From: Bradyrhizobium sp. Rc3b
Lineage (GTDB): Bacteria; Pseudomonadota; Alphaproteobacteria; Rhizobiales; Xanthobacteraceae
DNA: 64,000 nt
Reading direction: 5' to 3'
NCBI RefSeq assembly: GCF_900114915.1
Contig: NZ_FOUS01000005.1
Span: 281,723-345,722, forward strand
This document shows positions 50,887 through 58,382 of this stretch, one piece after another. A model generated the notes under the pieces. That model saw only the letters and a list, made by a program, of their open reading frames with translations. It did not search any database and had not been told where the DNA came from. Within the stretch, counting starts at the first letter, position 1, and every line of letters starts with the position of its first letter. Made by a program: the position numbers and the translations under genes.

Positions 50887-51645
50887 TTACCTCGGCGCCA
50901 TGCGGATGGCGCCGTCGAGGCGGATGGTCTCGCCGTTCAGCATCGCGTTCTCGACGATGTGCACCGCGAGCGAGCCGTATTCCTTGGCATCGCCGAGGCG
51001 CGAGGGATGCGGCACCTGCGCGCCCAGGCTCTTGCGGGCTTCCTCGTTCAGCCCCATCAGCAGCGGCGTGAAGAACAGGCCGGGCGCGATGGTGTTGACG
51101 CGGATCTTCTGGCTGGCGAGGTCGCGCGCGGCCGGCAGGGTCAGGCCGACGACGCCGCCCTTCGAGGCCGAATAGGCGATCTGGCCGATCTGGCCTTCAT
51201 AGGCCGCGACCGACGCCGTATTGATGATAACGCCGCGCTCTTCACCGACGGGCTCGATCGTGACGAGGCGCTCGGCGAACAGCCGCAGGCAGTTGAAGGT
51301 GCCGATCAGGTTGACGTTGATGATGCGCGCGAACTTTTCGAGCGGGTAGACGCCGTCGCGGCCGACGATGCGCTGCGAGCCGCCGATGCCGGCGCAGTTC
51401 ATCAGCACCCGCGCAACGCCATGCGCGGCTTCGGCCTTGGCGATCGCGGCCTTGATCTGCTCTTCGCTGGTGACGTCGGCATGGAGCGCCACGCCCTTCA
51501 CCTCGGCCGCGACCTTCTCGGCATTCTCTTTGTTTTGGTCGATCACGCCGATCCTGGCGCCCTTGGCCGCCATGGCGCGGGCGGTCGCCTCGCCGAGGCC
51601 CGAACCACCGCCGGTGATGAGAACGGCTACGTCTTTCAATTCCAT
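50887..51645 (-). CDS. Short-chain dehydrogenase, 3-hydroxyacyl-CoA dehydrogenase type
   Basis: 252 residues. SDR with NAD-binding LITGGGSGLGEATARAM at 9-25, the adenine-side aspartate in GVIDQNKENAEKV, CAGIGGS, and catalytic tyrosine/lysine in IAYSASKGGVVGL. The sequence is of the HSD10 (type II 3-hydroxyacyl-CoA dehydrogenase) kind, NAD-dependent. It fits the third step of a beta-oxidation-like route with the crotonase, dehydrogenases and thiolase around it. Confidence 0.88.
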   Translation of the reverse strand: MELKDVAVLITGGGSGLGEATARAMAAKGARIGVIDQNKENAEKVAAEVKGVALHADVTSEEQIKAAIAKAEAAHGVARVLMNCAGIGGSQRIVGRDGVYPLEKFARIINVNLIGTFNCLRLFAERLVTIEPVGEERGVIINTASVAAYEGQIGQIAYSASKGGVVGLTLPAARDLASQKIRVNTIAPGLFFTPLLMGLNEEARKSLGAQVPHPSRLGDAKEYGSLAVHIVENAMLNGETIRLDGAIRMAPR

Positions 51646-51700
51646 GACAGGCTACCTTTCCTTGGACGTTTCTTCTCTAGACTTGAGAGTTGCGGCCGGA

Positions 51701-52378
51701 TCATCCGGCCGCGGCAGCTTCCCCGGCTTGCGTGAGGATGCCGCCGCAGATCAGCGTTTCCATGTGCTTGATATATTGCCGGCAGACGTCGTCGGTGACC
51801 GGGCCGACGCCGGTCGCGCGAGACATCGCGTGCCGGCCGAAGAACAGATGATCGCAAGCGCCGATCAGGCTGGTGTAGAACAGCACCGGATCGGTCTGGC
51901 GGAACTCGCCGCGGCTGACGCCCTCGGCGAGCAGGCGACGGTGAAAGTCCAGCAGCGGGGCGACGAAGAATTTTGAAACTTCGTCCGCGGAGCCGGCGAC
52001 GCTCTCATGCAGGAGATAGTGGATCAGCCGGTTCATATAGGGGAACCGATGATAGGCGCGGATGATGCCGCCGATATGCAGCTTGAGCTTCGCCGTCGCC
52101 GTGATCGGCTGCGCCAGCAGATATTCGAGATTGGACATCTCGGTCGCGGCATCCCGCGCGAGCAGTGCCAGCAGCAGGCCGTCCTTGTTGCCGAAGTGAT
52201 ATTTGACCAACGCGGCATTGGCGCCCGACTTCTGCGCGATGTCGCTGAGCGAAATCTCGATCGAGGAGCGTTCGATCATCAACTCGCTCGCGGCCACGAG
52301 CAATTTCTCTGCCGTGGAATTTTTTCCGCTGGGGAGCCTGTTCGGTACGCTGGTAGCCACGGAGATCCCTGAATGCAC
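51701..52378 (-). CDS. TetR/AcrR-family regulator of the acid-degradation cluster
   Basis: 225 residues from GTG 52378; a second GTG at 52360 has AGGGA upstream and may be the real start. Helix-turn-helix SLSDIAQKSGANAALVKYHF then GNKDGLLLAL is the standard TetR N-terminus; the C-terminal ligand domain is large (about 75-225). It is divergent from the thiolase gene and upstream of the minus-strand SDR-crotonase-ligase-dehydrogenase genes, so it probably represses both wings in the absence of an acyl-CoA ligand. Confidence 0.88.
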   Translation of the reverse strand: MHSGISVATSVPNRLPSGKNSTAEKLLVAASELMIERSSIEISLSDIAQKSGANAALVKYHFGNKDGLLLALLARDAATEMSNLEYLLAQPITATAKLKLHIGGIIRAYHRFPYMNRLIHYLLHESVAGSADEVSKFFVAPLLDFHRRLLAEGVSRGEFRQTDPVLFYTSLIGACDHLFFGRHAMSRATGVGPVTDDVCRQYIKHMETLICGGILTQAGEAAAAG

Positions 52379-52423
52379 CTCGAGAGGCGCGCAGATAAGC
52401 CCAAGCAGCGCCTCATCACAAGA

Positions 52424-52446
52424 ATTAATTGATCGATTGACTAAAT
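52424..52446. promoter_or_regulatory. AT-rich imperfect palindrome between TetR gene and thiolase
   Basis: An AT-rich island ATTAATTGATCGATTGACTA (continuing AAT) with partial dyad symmetry around GATCGAT, the only such stretch in the 132-bp divergent region. It is a candidate TetR operator; symmetry is imperfect, so confidence is low. Confidence 0.4.
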
Positions 52447-52510
52447 GATCTTGCGTCCCTTAAATCCGCCCCGACAACCGACCCAATCAAGAATCCAGGG
52501 AGAGACCGAC

Positions 52511-53683
52511 ATGGCCGAGGCTTACATCGTCGCCGCTGCGCGTACCGCGGGCGGGCGCAAGGGGGGCCGTCTCGCCGGCTGGCATCCGGCCGATCTCGCC
52601 GCAAAAGTGCTGGACGAGTTGGTCGACCGCACCAAGGTCGATCCTGCGCTGGTCGAGGACGTGATCATGGGCTGCGTGATGCAGGTCGGCGAGCAATCCA
52701 ACAATGTCGCGCGCAACGCGATCATGGCCTCGAAGCTGCCGGAGAGCGTGCCGGGCACCTCGATCGATCGCCAGTGTGGCTCCTCGCAGCAGGCGCTGCA
52801 CTTCGCCGCGCAAGCCGTGATGTCCGGCACCATGGACGTCGTGATCGCCGCCGGCGTGGAATCGATGACGCGGGTGCCGATGGGCCTGTCCTCGCAGCTC
52901 GCCGCCAAGAACGGCTTCGGCCATTACAAGAGCCCGGGCATCGAGGCGAGATATCCCAACATTGTGTTCAGCCAGTTCACCGGCGCGGAGATGATGGCGG
53001 AGAAGTACGGCCTGTCGAAGGATGATCTGGACGAATATTCCTATAACAGCCATCAGCGCGCGATCGCGGCGACCCAAGCCGGCCACTTCAAGAAGGAGAT
53101 CGTACCGCTCGAGATCACCCGCGCCGACGGCTCCAAGGACACCCACCACATCGACGAGGGCATCCGCTTCGATGCCACGCTCGAGGGCATCAAGGGCGTC
53201 AAGCTGATCGCCGAGAACGGCAAGCTGACCGCGGCCAGCGCCAGCCAGATTTGCGACGGCGCCTCGGGCGTCATGGTGGTCAACGAGCGCGGTCTCAAGC
53301 AGCTCGGCGTCACACCGCTGGCGCGCATCCATCACATGACTATGACCGGCGGCGATCCCGTGATCATGCTGGATGCGCCCCTGCACGCCACCAAGAAGGC
53401 GCTGGAGAAGGCCGGCATGAAGATCGGCGACATCGACCTGTTCGAGGTCAACGAGGCCTTCGCCTCGGTGCCGACCGGCTGGCTCAAGACCACCGGTGCA
53501 GATCCGGCCCACCTCAACGTCAATGGCGGCGCCATCGCGCTCGGCCATCCGCTCGGCGGCTCCGGCACCAAGCTGATGACGACGCTGGTTCACGCCCTGC
53601 ACCAGCGCGGCAAGCGCTATGGCCTGCAGACCATGTGCGAAGGCGGTGGCATGGCGAACGTGACGATTGTCGAGCGACTGTAA
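52511..53683 (+). CDS. Acetyl-CoA acyltransferase (thiolase)
   Basis: 390 residues from ATG 52511 (GGGAGAG upstream; the longer frame begins at 52445). Type II thiolase: nucleophilic cysteine in SIDRQCGSSQQALHFAAQ, catalytic histidine in NVNGGAIALGHPLGGSG, and the second cysteine in LQTMCEGGGMANVTI. It cleaves 3-oxoacyl-CoA with CoA, releasing acetyl-CoA. Divergent from the TetR gene and followed by an acyl-CoA ligase gene. Confidence 0.93.
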   Translation: MAEAYIVAAARTAGGRKGGRLAGWHPADLAAKVLDELVDRTKVDPALVEDVIMGCVMQVGEQSNNVARNAIMASKLPESVPGTSIDRQCGSSQQALHFAAQAVMSGTMDVVIAAGVESMTRVPMGLSSQLAAKNGFGHYKSPGIEARYPNIVFSQFTGAEMMAEKYGLSKDDLDEYSYNSHQRAIAATQAGHFKKEIVPLEITRADGSKDTHHIDEGIRFDATLEGIKGVKLIAENGKLTAASASQICDGASGVMVVNERGLKQLGVTPLARIHHMTMTGGDPVIMLDAPLHATKKALEKAGMKIGDIDLFEVNEAFASVPTGWLKTTGADPAHLNVNGGAIALGHPLGGSGTKLMTTLVHALHQRGKRYGLQTMCEGGGMANVTIVERL

Positions 53684-53706
53684 AAAAAACAAAAGCGAGT
53701 AGTGAG

Positions 53707-53777
53707 TGGCGAGTAGCGAATGGTGAGTAGGCGAAGAGCGGTTGCCCTTCTTCCTATTTGCCATTCGCTACTCGCCA
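53707..53777. repeat. Perfect 17-bp inverted repeat between thiolase and ligase
   Basis: TGGCGAGTAGCGAATGG at 53707-53723 is exactly inverted at 53761-53777 (CCATTCGCTACTCGCCA), separated by 37 bases. Neighbouring GAGTAGTGAGTGGCGAGTAG shows further imperfect repetition. Possibly a mobile REP-like unit; it would form a stable hairpin in the thiolase-ligase message. Confidence 0.75.
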
Positions 53778-53798
53778 TTCGCGTTTTGAGGAAACGCC

Positions 53799-55343
53799 AT
53801 GACCCACCCCTCCATCCATGCCCGCACCACGCCCGACAAGATCGCTTACCAGATGGCCGGCACCGGCAAGGCGATCACCTATCGCGAGCTCGACGAGCTT
53901 TCGAACCAGGGCGCGCATCTGTTCCGCTCGCTCGGCCTCAAGGCCGGCGACCACATCGCGCTGCTGATGGAGAACCGCCTCGCCTTCATGGAGCTGTGCT
54001 GGGCCGCCCAGCGGAGCGGGCTCTACTACACCGCGATCAGCCGCTATTTGAAGCAGGACGAGATCGACTACATCATCGCCGATTGCGGCGCCAAGGTCGT
54101 GATCACGACGCCGAAATGCGCCGACCAGATCAAGGGCCTGATCAAGGGCGCCGCCGGCGAGCCGATCTTCTACATGATGGACGAGCCGCTGCCCGGCTTC
54201 CGCTCCTACGACGAGGAAGCAGCAAGCCAGCCGATCACACCGATTGCCGACGAGATCGCCGGCTACGACATGCTGTATTCGTCCGGCACCACCGGCCGGC
54301 CGAAAGGCGTCAAGAAGGCGTTCGAGGGCAAGCCGATCGACGAGCCGAACGCATTCCTGCGCGTGCTCTGCGCCAACATGTGCGGCATGAACGCCGACAC
54401 AATCTATCTTTCTCCGGCGCCGCTCTATCACGCAGCTCCCTTGCGCTTCAACATGATGGCGATCGTGCTCGGCGGCACCTCCATCATCATGGAGCATTTC
54501 GACGCCGAGGAATTCCTGACGCTGGTCGAGAAATACAAGGTGACGCAGTCGCAGCTGGTGCCGACCATGTTCGTGCGCATGCTGAAGCTGCCGGACGAGA
54601 TCCGCGCGAAGTACAAAGTCTCCACGCTCAAGGGCGCCATCCACGCCGCGGCGCCCTGCCCGGTCGACGTCAAGGCCAGGATGATCGAATGGTGGGGGCC
54701 GATCCTGATCGAGTACTACGCCGGCTCGGAAGGCAACGGCGTCACCGTCTGCAGCTCCAAGGAATGGCTGGCGCATCGCGGCAGCGTCGGTCGCGCCGTG
54801 GTCGGCAAGATCAAGATTCTCGACGAGAACGACGAAGAGCAGCCGGTCGGCGAGATCGGCACGGTCTATTTCGCCGACGCTCCGGCGTTCACCTATCACA
54901 ACGACGCCGAGAAGACGAAGAAGGCCTACAACGCCAAGGGCTGGTCGACGCTCGGCGACGTCGGCTATCTCGACAAGGATGGCTTCCTCTATCTCACCGA
55001 CCGCAAGTCCTACATGATCATCTCGGGCGGCGTGAACATCTACCCGCAGGAGACCGAGGATGTGCTGATCACCCACCCCGAGGTCGCCGACGTTGCGGTG
55101 TTCGGCGTCCCGAACGAGGAGATGGGCGAAGAGGTGAAGGCGGTGGTGCAGCCGCACGACATGAAGCGTGCCGGCAAGGCGCTCGAGGCCGATTTGATCG
55201 CCTACTGCAAGGGCCGCCTCTCTGCCATCAAGTGCCCGCGCTCGATCGATTTCGAAGCCGAGCTGCCGCGCACGCCCACAGGCAAGCTGGTGAAGCGGCA
55301 TTTGCGCGACAAATATTGGCCGAAGACGGCGGCGAAGATCTAG
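53799..55343 (+). CDS. Acyl-CoA synthetase (AMP-forming)
   Basis: 514 residues. Adenylation motif YDMLYSSGTTGRPKGVKKAF, EYYAGSEGNGVTVC (A5), GWSTLGDVGYLDKDGFLYLT (A7), DRKSYMIISGGVNIYPQETE (A8) and the catalytic lysine in LPRTPTGKLVKRHLRDKYW. The group is FadD-like ligases of medium-chain, aromatic or terpenoid acids. Downstream of the thiolase on the same strand, it probably activates the growth substrate or an intermediate of the same cluster; the acid cannot be named. Confidence 0.88.
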   Translation: MTHPSIHARTTPDKIAYQMAGTGKAITYRELDELSNQGAHLFRSLGLKAGDHIALLMENRLAFMELCWAAQRSGLYYTAISRYLKQDEIDYIIADCGAKVVITTPKCADQIKGLIKGAAGEPIFYMMDEPLPGFRSYDEEAASQPITPIADEIAGYDMLYSSGTTGRPKGVKKAFEGKPIDEPNAFLRVLCANMCGMNADTIYLSPAPLYHAAPLRFNMMAIVLGGTSIIMEHFDAEEFLTLVEKYKVTQSQLVPTMFVRMLKLPDEIRAKYKVSTLKGAIHAAAPCPVDVKARMIEWWGPILIEYYAGSEGNGVTVCSSKEWLAHRGSVGRAVVGKIKILDENDEEQPVGEIGTVYFADAPAFTYHNDAEKTKKAYNAKGWSTLGDVGYLDKDGFLYLTDRKSYMIISGGVNIYPQETEDVLITHPEVADVAVFGVPNEEMGEEVKAVVQPHDMKRAGKALEADLIAYCKGRLSAIKCPRSIDFEAELPRTPTGKLVKRHLRDKYWPKTAAKI

Positions 55344-55353
55344 CGGAGGTCTC

Positions 55354-55442
55354 GTAGGGTGGGCAAAGGCACGAAGCGCCGTGCCCACGACCTCTCCATG
55401 TTACGACGAGACGGTGGGCACGCTCCGCTTTGCCCACCCTAC
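55354..55442. repeat. GTAGGGTGGGCAAAG palindromic repeat, copy 4
   Basis: Opens GTAGGGTGGGCAAAGGC and closes GCTTTGCCCACCCTAC, with GCCGTGCCCACGA/GGTGGGCACGC inner arms. It lies between the convergent ligase and ogt genes. Confidence 0.85.
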
Positions 55443-55461
55443 GGCAGGGGTGCAAGCCGCC

Positions 55462-56004
55462 TCAATCAAATAAACTCGGCGTGTGGTTCACCAGCGCGCC
55501 TTCGATCTCGAGCATCTTCAGCTTCGTCACCACGCCGCCATTCGCCGAGAAGCCGCCGGGCTTGTTGCCGGCAGCCAGCACGCGATGGCAGGGCACCACG
55601 ATCGGGCACGGATTGTGGCCGAGCGCCTGGCCGACGTCGCGCGAGAGCTGGACGCCGCCGAGCTGCTTGGCGATGTCGCCATAGGTGATGGTCTTGCCGG
55701 GCGGGATGGCGCGGGCGATCGCGTAGACGCCGCGGTTGAACTCGGGCACACCGTCGAGATCGAGCTCGATATCGGTGAGGTCATCCGGCTCGCCTGCGAG
55801 CAGTTTTGTCATGCGGTCGATCGCCTGCTGCACCTCGGCGGTCGGCTCGGTCTCAACGGCATCACCGTGGCGCTGGCTGATGCGGGTGCGGATCTTCTGC
55901 TCACCGCCCATCGGCAATTGCGTGCCGTTGATGCCGCGCGGGCCCCAGGCGATGGCGCAGAGGCCGATCCTGGTGTCGAACAGAGCGAAATGCTGGTCGG
56001 TCAT
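55462..56004 (-). CDS. ogt: Methylated-DNA-protein-cysteine methyltransferase
   Basis: 180 residues from ATG 56004. It removes alkyl groups from O6-alkylguanine by irreversible transfer to its own cysteine. The active site is NPCPIVVPCHRVLAAGNKPG (P-C-H-R-V), preceded by the helix-turn-helix GKTITYGDIAKQLGG. The N-terminal domain is short and lacks the Ada metal-binding cysteines, so this is the Ogt type. Stands alone; next gene is divergent. Confidence 0.93.
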   Translation of the reverse strand: MTDQHFALFDTRIGLCAIAWGPRGINGTQLPMGGEQKIRTRISQRHGDAVETEPTAEVQQAIDRMTKLLAGEPDDLTDIELDLDGVPEFNRGVYAIARAIPPGKTITYGDIAKQLGGVQLSRDVGQALGHNPCPIVVPCHRVLAAGNKPGGFSANGGVVTKLKMLEIEGALVNHTPSLFD

Positions 56005-56142
56005 GGTTTGGTTCCTGAGCTTGCGTCCCTCGTCGCATGCCCCCAATGTGATCTCGGACCAAATCTAGGCTTGGAAATAGTTGCGATCCACCCGGTTTCC
56101 GGGAATCTTGCACAGGAGTTCCAATCCTTCGCGAGCCCCGGA

Positions 56143-56961
56143 ATGCAAAGCCTCCACGTCAACGGATACGATATGCCCTATCTCGACGTGGGCGAGGACA
56201 AAGGACGTGCGCCGCTGGTCTGCGTGCACGGCTCGCTCAACGACTTCCGGGTCTGGGGCTGCGTCCTCGGCCCGCTGTCGCAACGGCACCGGGTGATCGC
56301 GGTCAGCCTGCGGCACTTCTTCCCGGCGCGATGGGACGGCATCGGCGACACCTACTCGATCGCCCAGCATGTCGACGACGTCATTGCCTTCATCGAGGAG
56401 CTCGACCTCGGGCCCGTCGACCTGATGGGCCATTCCCGCGGCGGGCACATCTGCTTCCGCGTGGCGCAGCGGCGGCCGGATCTGTTGCGGCGGCTGATCC
56501 TCGCTGAACCCGGCGGCGAACTCGATGCGAGCCTCGATCCCGACTATGTCGGCGGGCCCTCGCCGCTCCTGGCGCGGTTCACGGCCTCGGCCGAGAAGAT
56601 CGCGGCCGGCGACGTCGACGGCGGCCTTGCCGTGTTCGTCGACACGCTGGAAGGCGCCGGCACCTGGCCGCGGCTGCCGGCCCTGGTGAAACAGAACCTT
56701 CGCGACAACGCCACCACCCTGATCGGCCAGGTCCGCGACAACCGTCCGCCGTTCTCCAAGGCGGATGCGGAGGCGATCAAGATGCCGACGCTATTCGTCC
56801 TGGGGGCGCGAACCAAAGGCCTGCTGCCAAAAGTGCTGCATGCGCTCGCTGCGCATGTGCCCTATTCGAAGACGGCGATCATCCCGAATGCGACGCATCC
56901 GATGTTCGAGCAGGCGCCGCAGAAATACTCCGAAGTGGTTCTCGACTTCCTGGCGAGCTGA
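56143..56961 (+). CDS. Alpha/beta hydrolase, tandem copy 1
   Basis: 272 residues from ATG 56143. Oxyanion/HG motif LVCVHGSLNDFRVW near residue 25, nucleophile serine in DLMGHSRGGHICFRVAQ, and the catalytic histidine in IPNATHPMFEQAP near the end; the acid residue is probably in the LFVLGARTKG region. No signal peptide. Substrate unknown. It begins MQSLHVNGYDMPYLDVGE, matching the start of copy 2 (56964), and the two are separated by two bases. Confidence 0.87.
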   Translation: MQSLHVNGYDMPYLDVGEDKGRAPLVCVHGSLNDFRVWGCVLGPLSQRHRVIAVSLRHFFPARWDGIGDTYSIAQHVDDVIAFIEELDLGPVDLMGHSRGGHICFRVAQRRPDLLRRLILAEPGGELDASLDPDYVGGPSPLLARFTASAEKIAAGDVDGGLAVFVDTLEGAGTWPRLPALVKQNLRDNATTLIGQVRDNRPPFSKADAEAIKMPTLFVLGARTKGLLPKVLHALAAHVPYSKTAIIPNATHPMFEQAPQKYSEVVLDFLAS

Positions 56962-56963
56962 TC

Positions 56964-57776
56964 ATGCAGACATTCCGCGTCAACGGTTACGACATGGCCT
57001 ATCTCGAAGTCGGAGAGGGCCATCCGCTGGTCTGCGTGCACGGCACATTAGGTGATTTCCGCACCTGGTATTCGGTGCTCGGCCCGCTCTCGAAATCCCA
57101 TCGCGTGATCTCGGTCAGTCTGCGGCATTTCTTCCCCGAACATTGGGATGCCGTCGGCGACGACTACAAGATGGCGCAGCACGTTGCCGACACGATCGCT
57201 TTCATCGAGCAGGTGACGCCCGCACCGATCGACCTGATGGGCCATTCGCGCGGCGGCCACATTGCCTTCCGCGTGGCGCAGGCCCGGCCTGATCTGCTGC
57301 GAAAACTGGTGCTGGCCGAGCCGGGCGGCGATCTCGATGCATCCCTGCCGGTGCCGGAAGGCACGCCCGCGCACCCGCCGCTGGCGGCGCGCACCGCGCG
57401 CTCGGTCGAGATGATCCGCGCCGGCGATATCGAGGGCGCGCTGCAGAATTTCTACGAGGGCATCGAGGGTGACGGCTCGTGGCGGCGCGTGCCCGCGGCG
57501 GCCAAGCAGCAGCTGCGCGACAACGCGCTCACCTTCCTTGGCCAGATCAACGAGCAGCGCCGGCCCTACACGCTCAGCGACGCACAGGCGATCCGCACGC
57601 CGACGCTGCTGATCGGCGGCGGCGCGACGACGGGAAGCCTGTCAGTGATGTGGCGCGTGCTGGCCGCGCACATCGCGGGCGCGCAAACGGCAGTCATTCC
57701 GAACGCCGGCCACTGGATGTTCGAGCAAGCGCCACTGGAGTTCGGCGAGGTGGTGAACCGGTTCTTGGCGGAGTAG
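56964..57776 (+). CDS. Alpha/beta hydrolase, tandem copy 2
   Basis: 270 residues. Nearly the same plan as copy 1: MQTFRVNGYDMAYLEVGEGH, VCVHGTLGDFRTWYSVLGPL, SLRHFFPEHWDAVGDDY, DLMGHSRGGHIAFRVAQARP and PNAGHWMFEQAPLEFGEVV. The two copies share most residues in the core and differ most in the cap (about 150-200), so substrate preferences may have diverged. Start is two bases after the copy 1 stop (coupled). A strong hairpin follows at 57787. Confidence 0.87.
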   Translation: MQTFRVNGYDMAYLEVGEGHPLVCVHGTLGDFRTWYSVLGPLSKSHRVISVSLRHFFPEHWDAVGDDYKMAQHVADTIAFIEQVTPAPIDLMGHSRGGHIAFRVAQARPDLLRKLVLAEPGGDLDASLPVPEGTPAHPPLAARTARSVEMIRAGDIEGALQNFYEGIEGDGSWRRVPAAAKQQLRDNALTFLGQINEQRRPYTLSDAQAIRTPTLLIGGGATTGSLSVMWRVLAAHIAGAQTAVIPNAGHWMFEQAPLEFGEVVNRFLAE

Positions 57777-57786
57777 GTGCTCTCGT

Positions 57787-57814
57787 CGCCTCTCCCCGCA
57801 AGCGGGGAGAGGCG
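57787..57814. terminator. Perfect GC hairpin between convergent genes
   Basis: CGCCTCTCCCCGC-AA-GCGGGGAGAGGCG is a perfect 13-bp stem ten bases beyond the hydrolase stop and 13 bases beyond the stop of the opposing AhpD-like gene. It has no T-run but is well placed as a bidirectional terminator; the same repeat unit occurs at 5191-5217. Confidence 0.6.
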
Positions 57815-57827
57815 AGGGAAAGAGACC

Positions 57828-58283
57828 TCACACCTTCCACACGCCGACCGGCATCTTGATCGTTGCATTCAGCCGGTTCCAGACATTGATGGTCGCGATC
57901 GACAGGATCAACGTTGCGAGCTCGCGTTCGTCGAAATGCTTGGCGGCCTCGTTCCAGGTTGCGTCGGGCACCGGATCCTCGCGGTCGGCGAGGCGCGTGA
58001 CGGCCTCGGTCAGCGCCAGCGCGGCGCGCTCGGCGTCGGTGAAATAGGGCGCATCGCGCCAGGCGGACACGGCGAACAGGCGCTCGTCGGTCTCACCAAG
58101 CTTGCGGGCGACCTTGGGGTGCATGTCGACGCAGACACTGCAACCGTTGATCTGGCTGGCGCGGAGGTGCACCAGTTCCAGGAGCTTTTCCGGCAGCCCC
58201 TGCTTGGTCAGATTGCCGAGGGATTGCAGGACATTCATGGCCTCGGGGAGGACCATGACAGGGTGATTCATGCGGGCGTGCAT
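57828..58283 (-). CDS. AhpD-like carboxymuconolactone decarboxylase-family protein
   Basis: 151 residues from ATG 58283 with GGAG nine bases before; other ATGs at 58298 and 58271 are possible. MHARMNHPVMVLPEAMNVLQ at the start and the redox motif INGCSVCVDMHPKVARKLGE (C-x-x-C-x-x-x-H) indicate an alkylhydroperoxidase-type thiol enzyme. Genes of this family are the usual partners of ECF41-type sigma factors; here the sigma gene is divergent, 99 bases away, with promoters for both in between. Confidence 0.88.
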   Translation of the reverse strand: MHARMNHPVMVLPEAMNVLQSLGNLTKQGLPEKLLELVHLRASQINGCSVCVDMHPKVARKLGETDERLFAVSAWRDAPYFTDAERAALALTEAVTRLADREDPVPDATWNEAAKHFDERELATLILSIATINVWNRLNATIKMPVGVWKV

Positions 58284-58319
58284 CTTTTTCGTCTCCATCG
58301 CTCGAATGTCGAAGGTTCC

Positions 58320-58346
58320 GGTCACATCGGCCGGATTGGCTTCGTC
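58320..58346 (+). promoter_or_regulatory. ECF41-type promoter toward the sigma factor gene
   Basis: GGTCACA (58320-58326), 16 bases, CGTC (58343-58346), as in the ECF41 target motif TGTCACA-N16-CGTC apart from the first base. The start codon of the sigma gene is 37 bases after the -10, so the sigma factor probably drives its own gene. Confidence 0.72.
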
Positions 58347-58354
58347 ATGGGCAT

Positions 58355-58381
58355 GACGGATCGCGACGAGGGAATGTGACC
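58355..58381 (-). promoter_or_regulatory. ECF41-type promoter toward the AhpD-like gene
   Basis: On the minus strand GGTCACA (58381-58375), 16 bases, CGTC (58358-58355), identical in both boxes and spacing to the plus-strand promoter. The two -10 boxes are only eight bases apart, so the polymerases would compete for the site. It reads toward the gene starting at 58283. Confidence 0.72.
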
Positions 58382-58382
58382 G

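Noticed and set aside
53754..55388. Long minus-strand open frame (544 codons) opposite the acyl-CoA synthetase gene
   Set aside because: It mirrors the plus-strand ligase, whose adenylation motifs are complete. The antisense product has no recognisable domain and is a by-product of GC-rich codon use.
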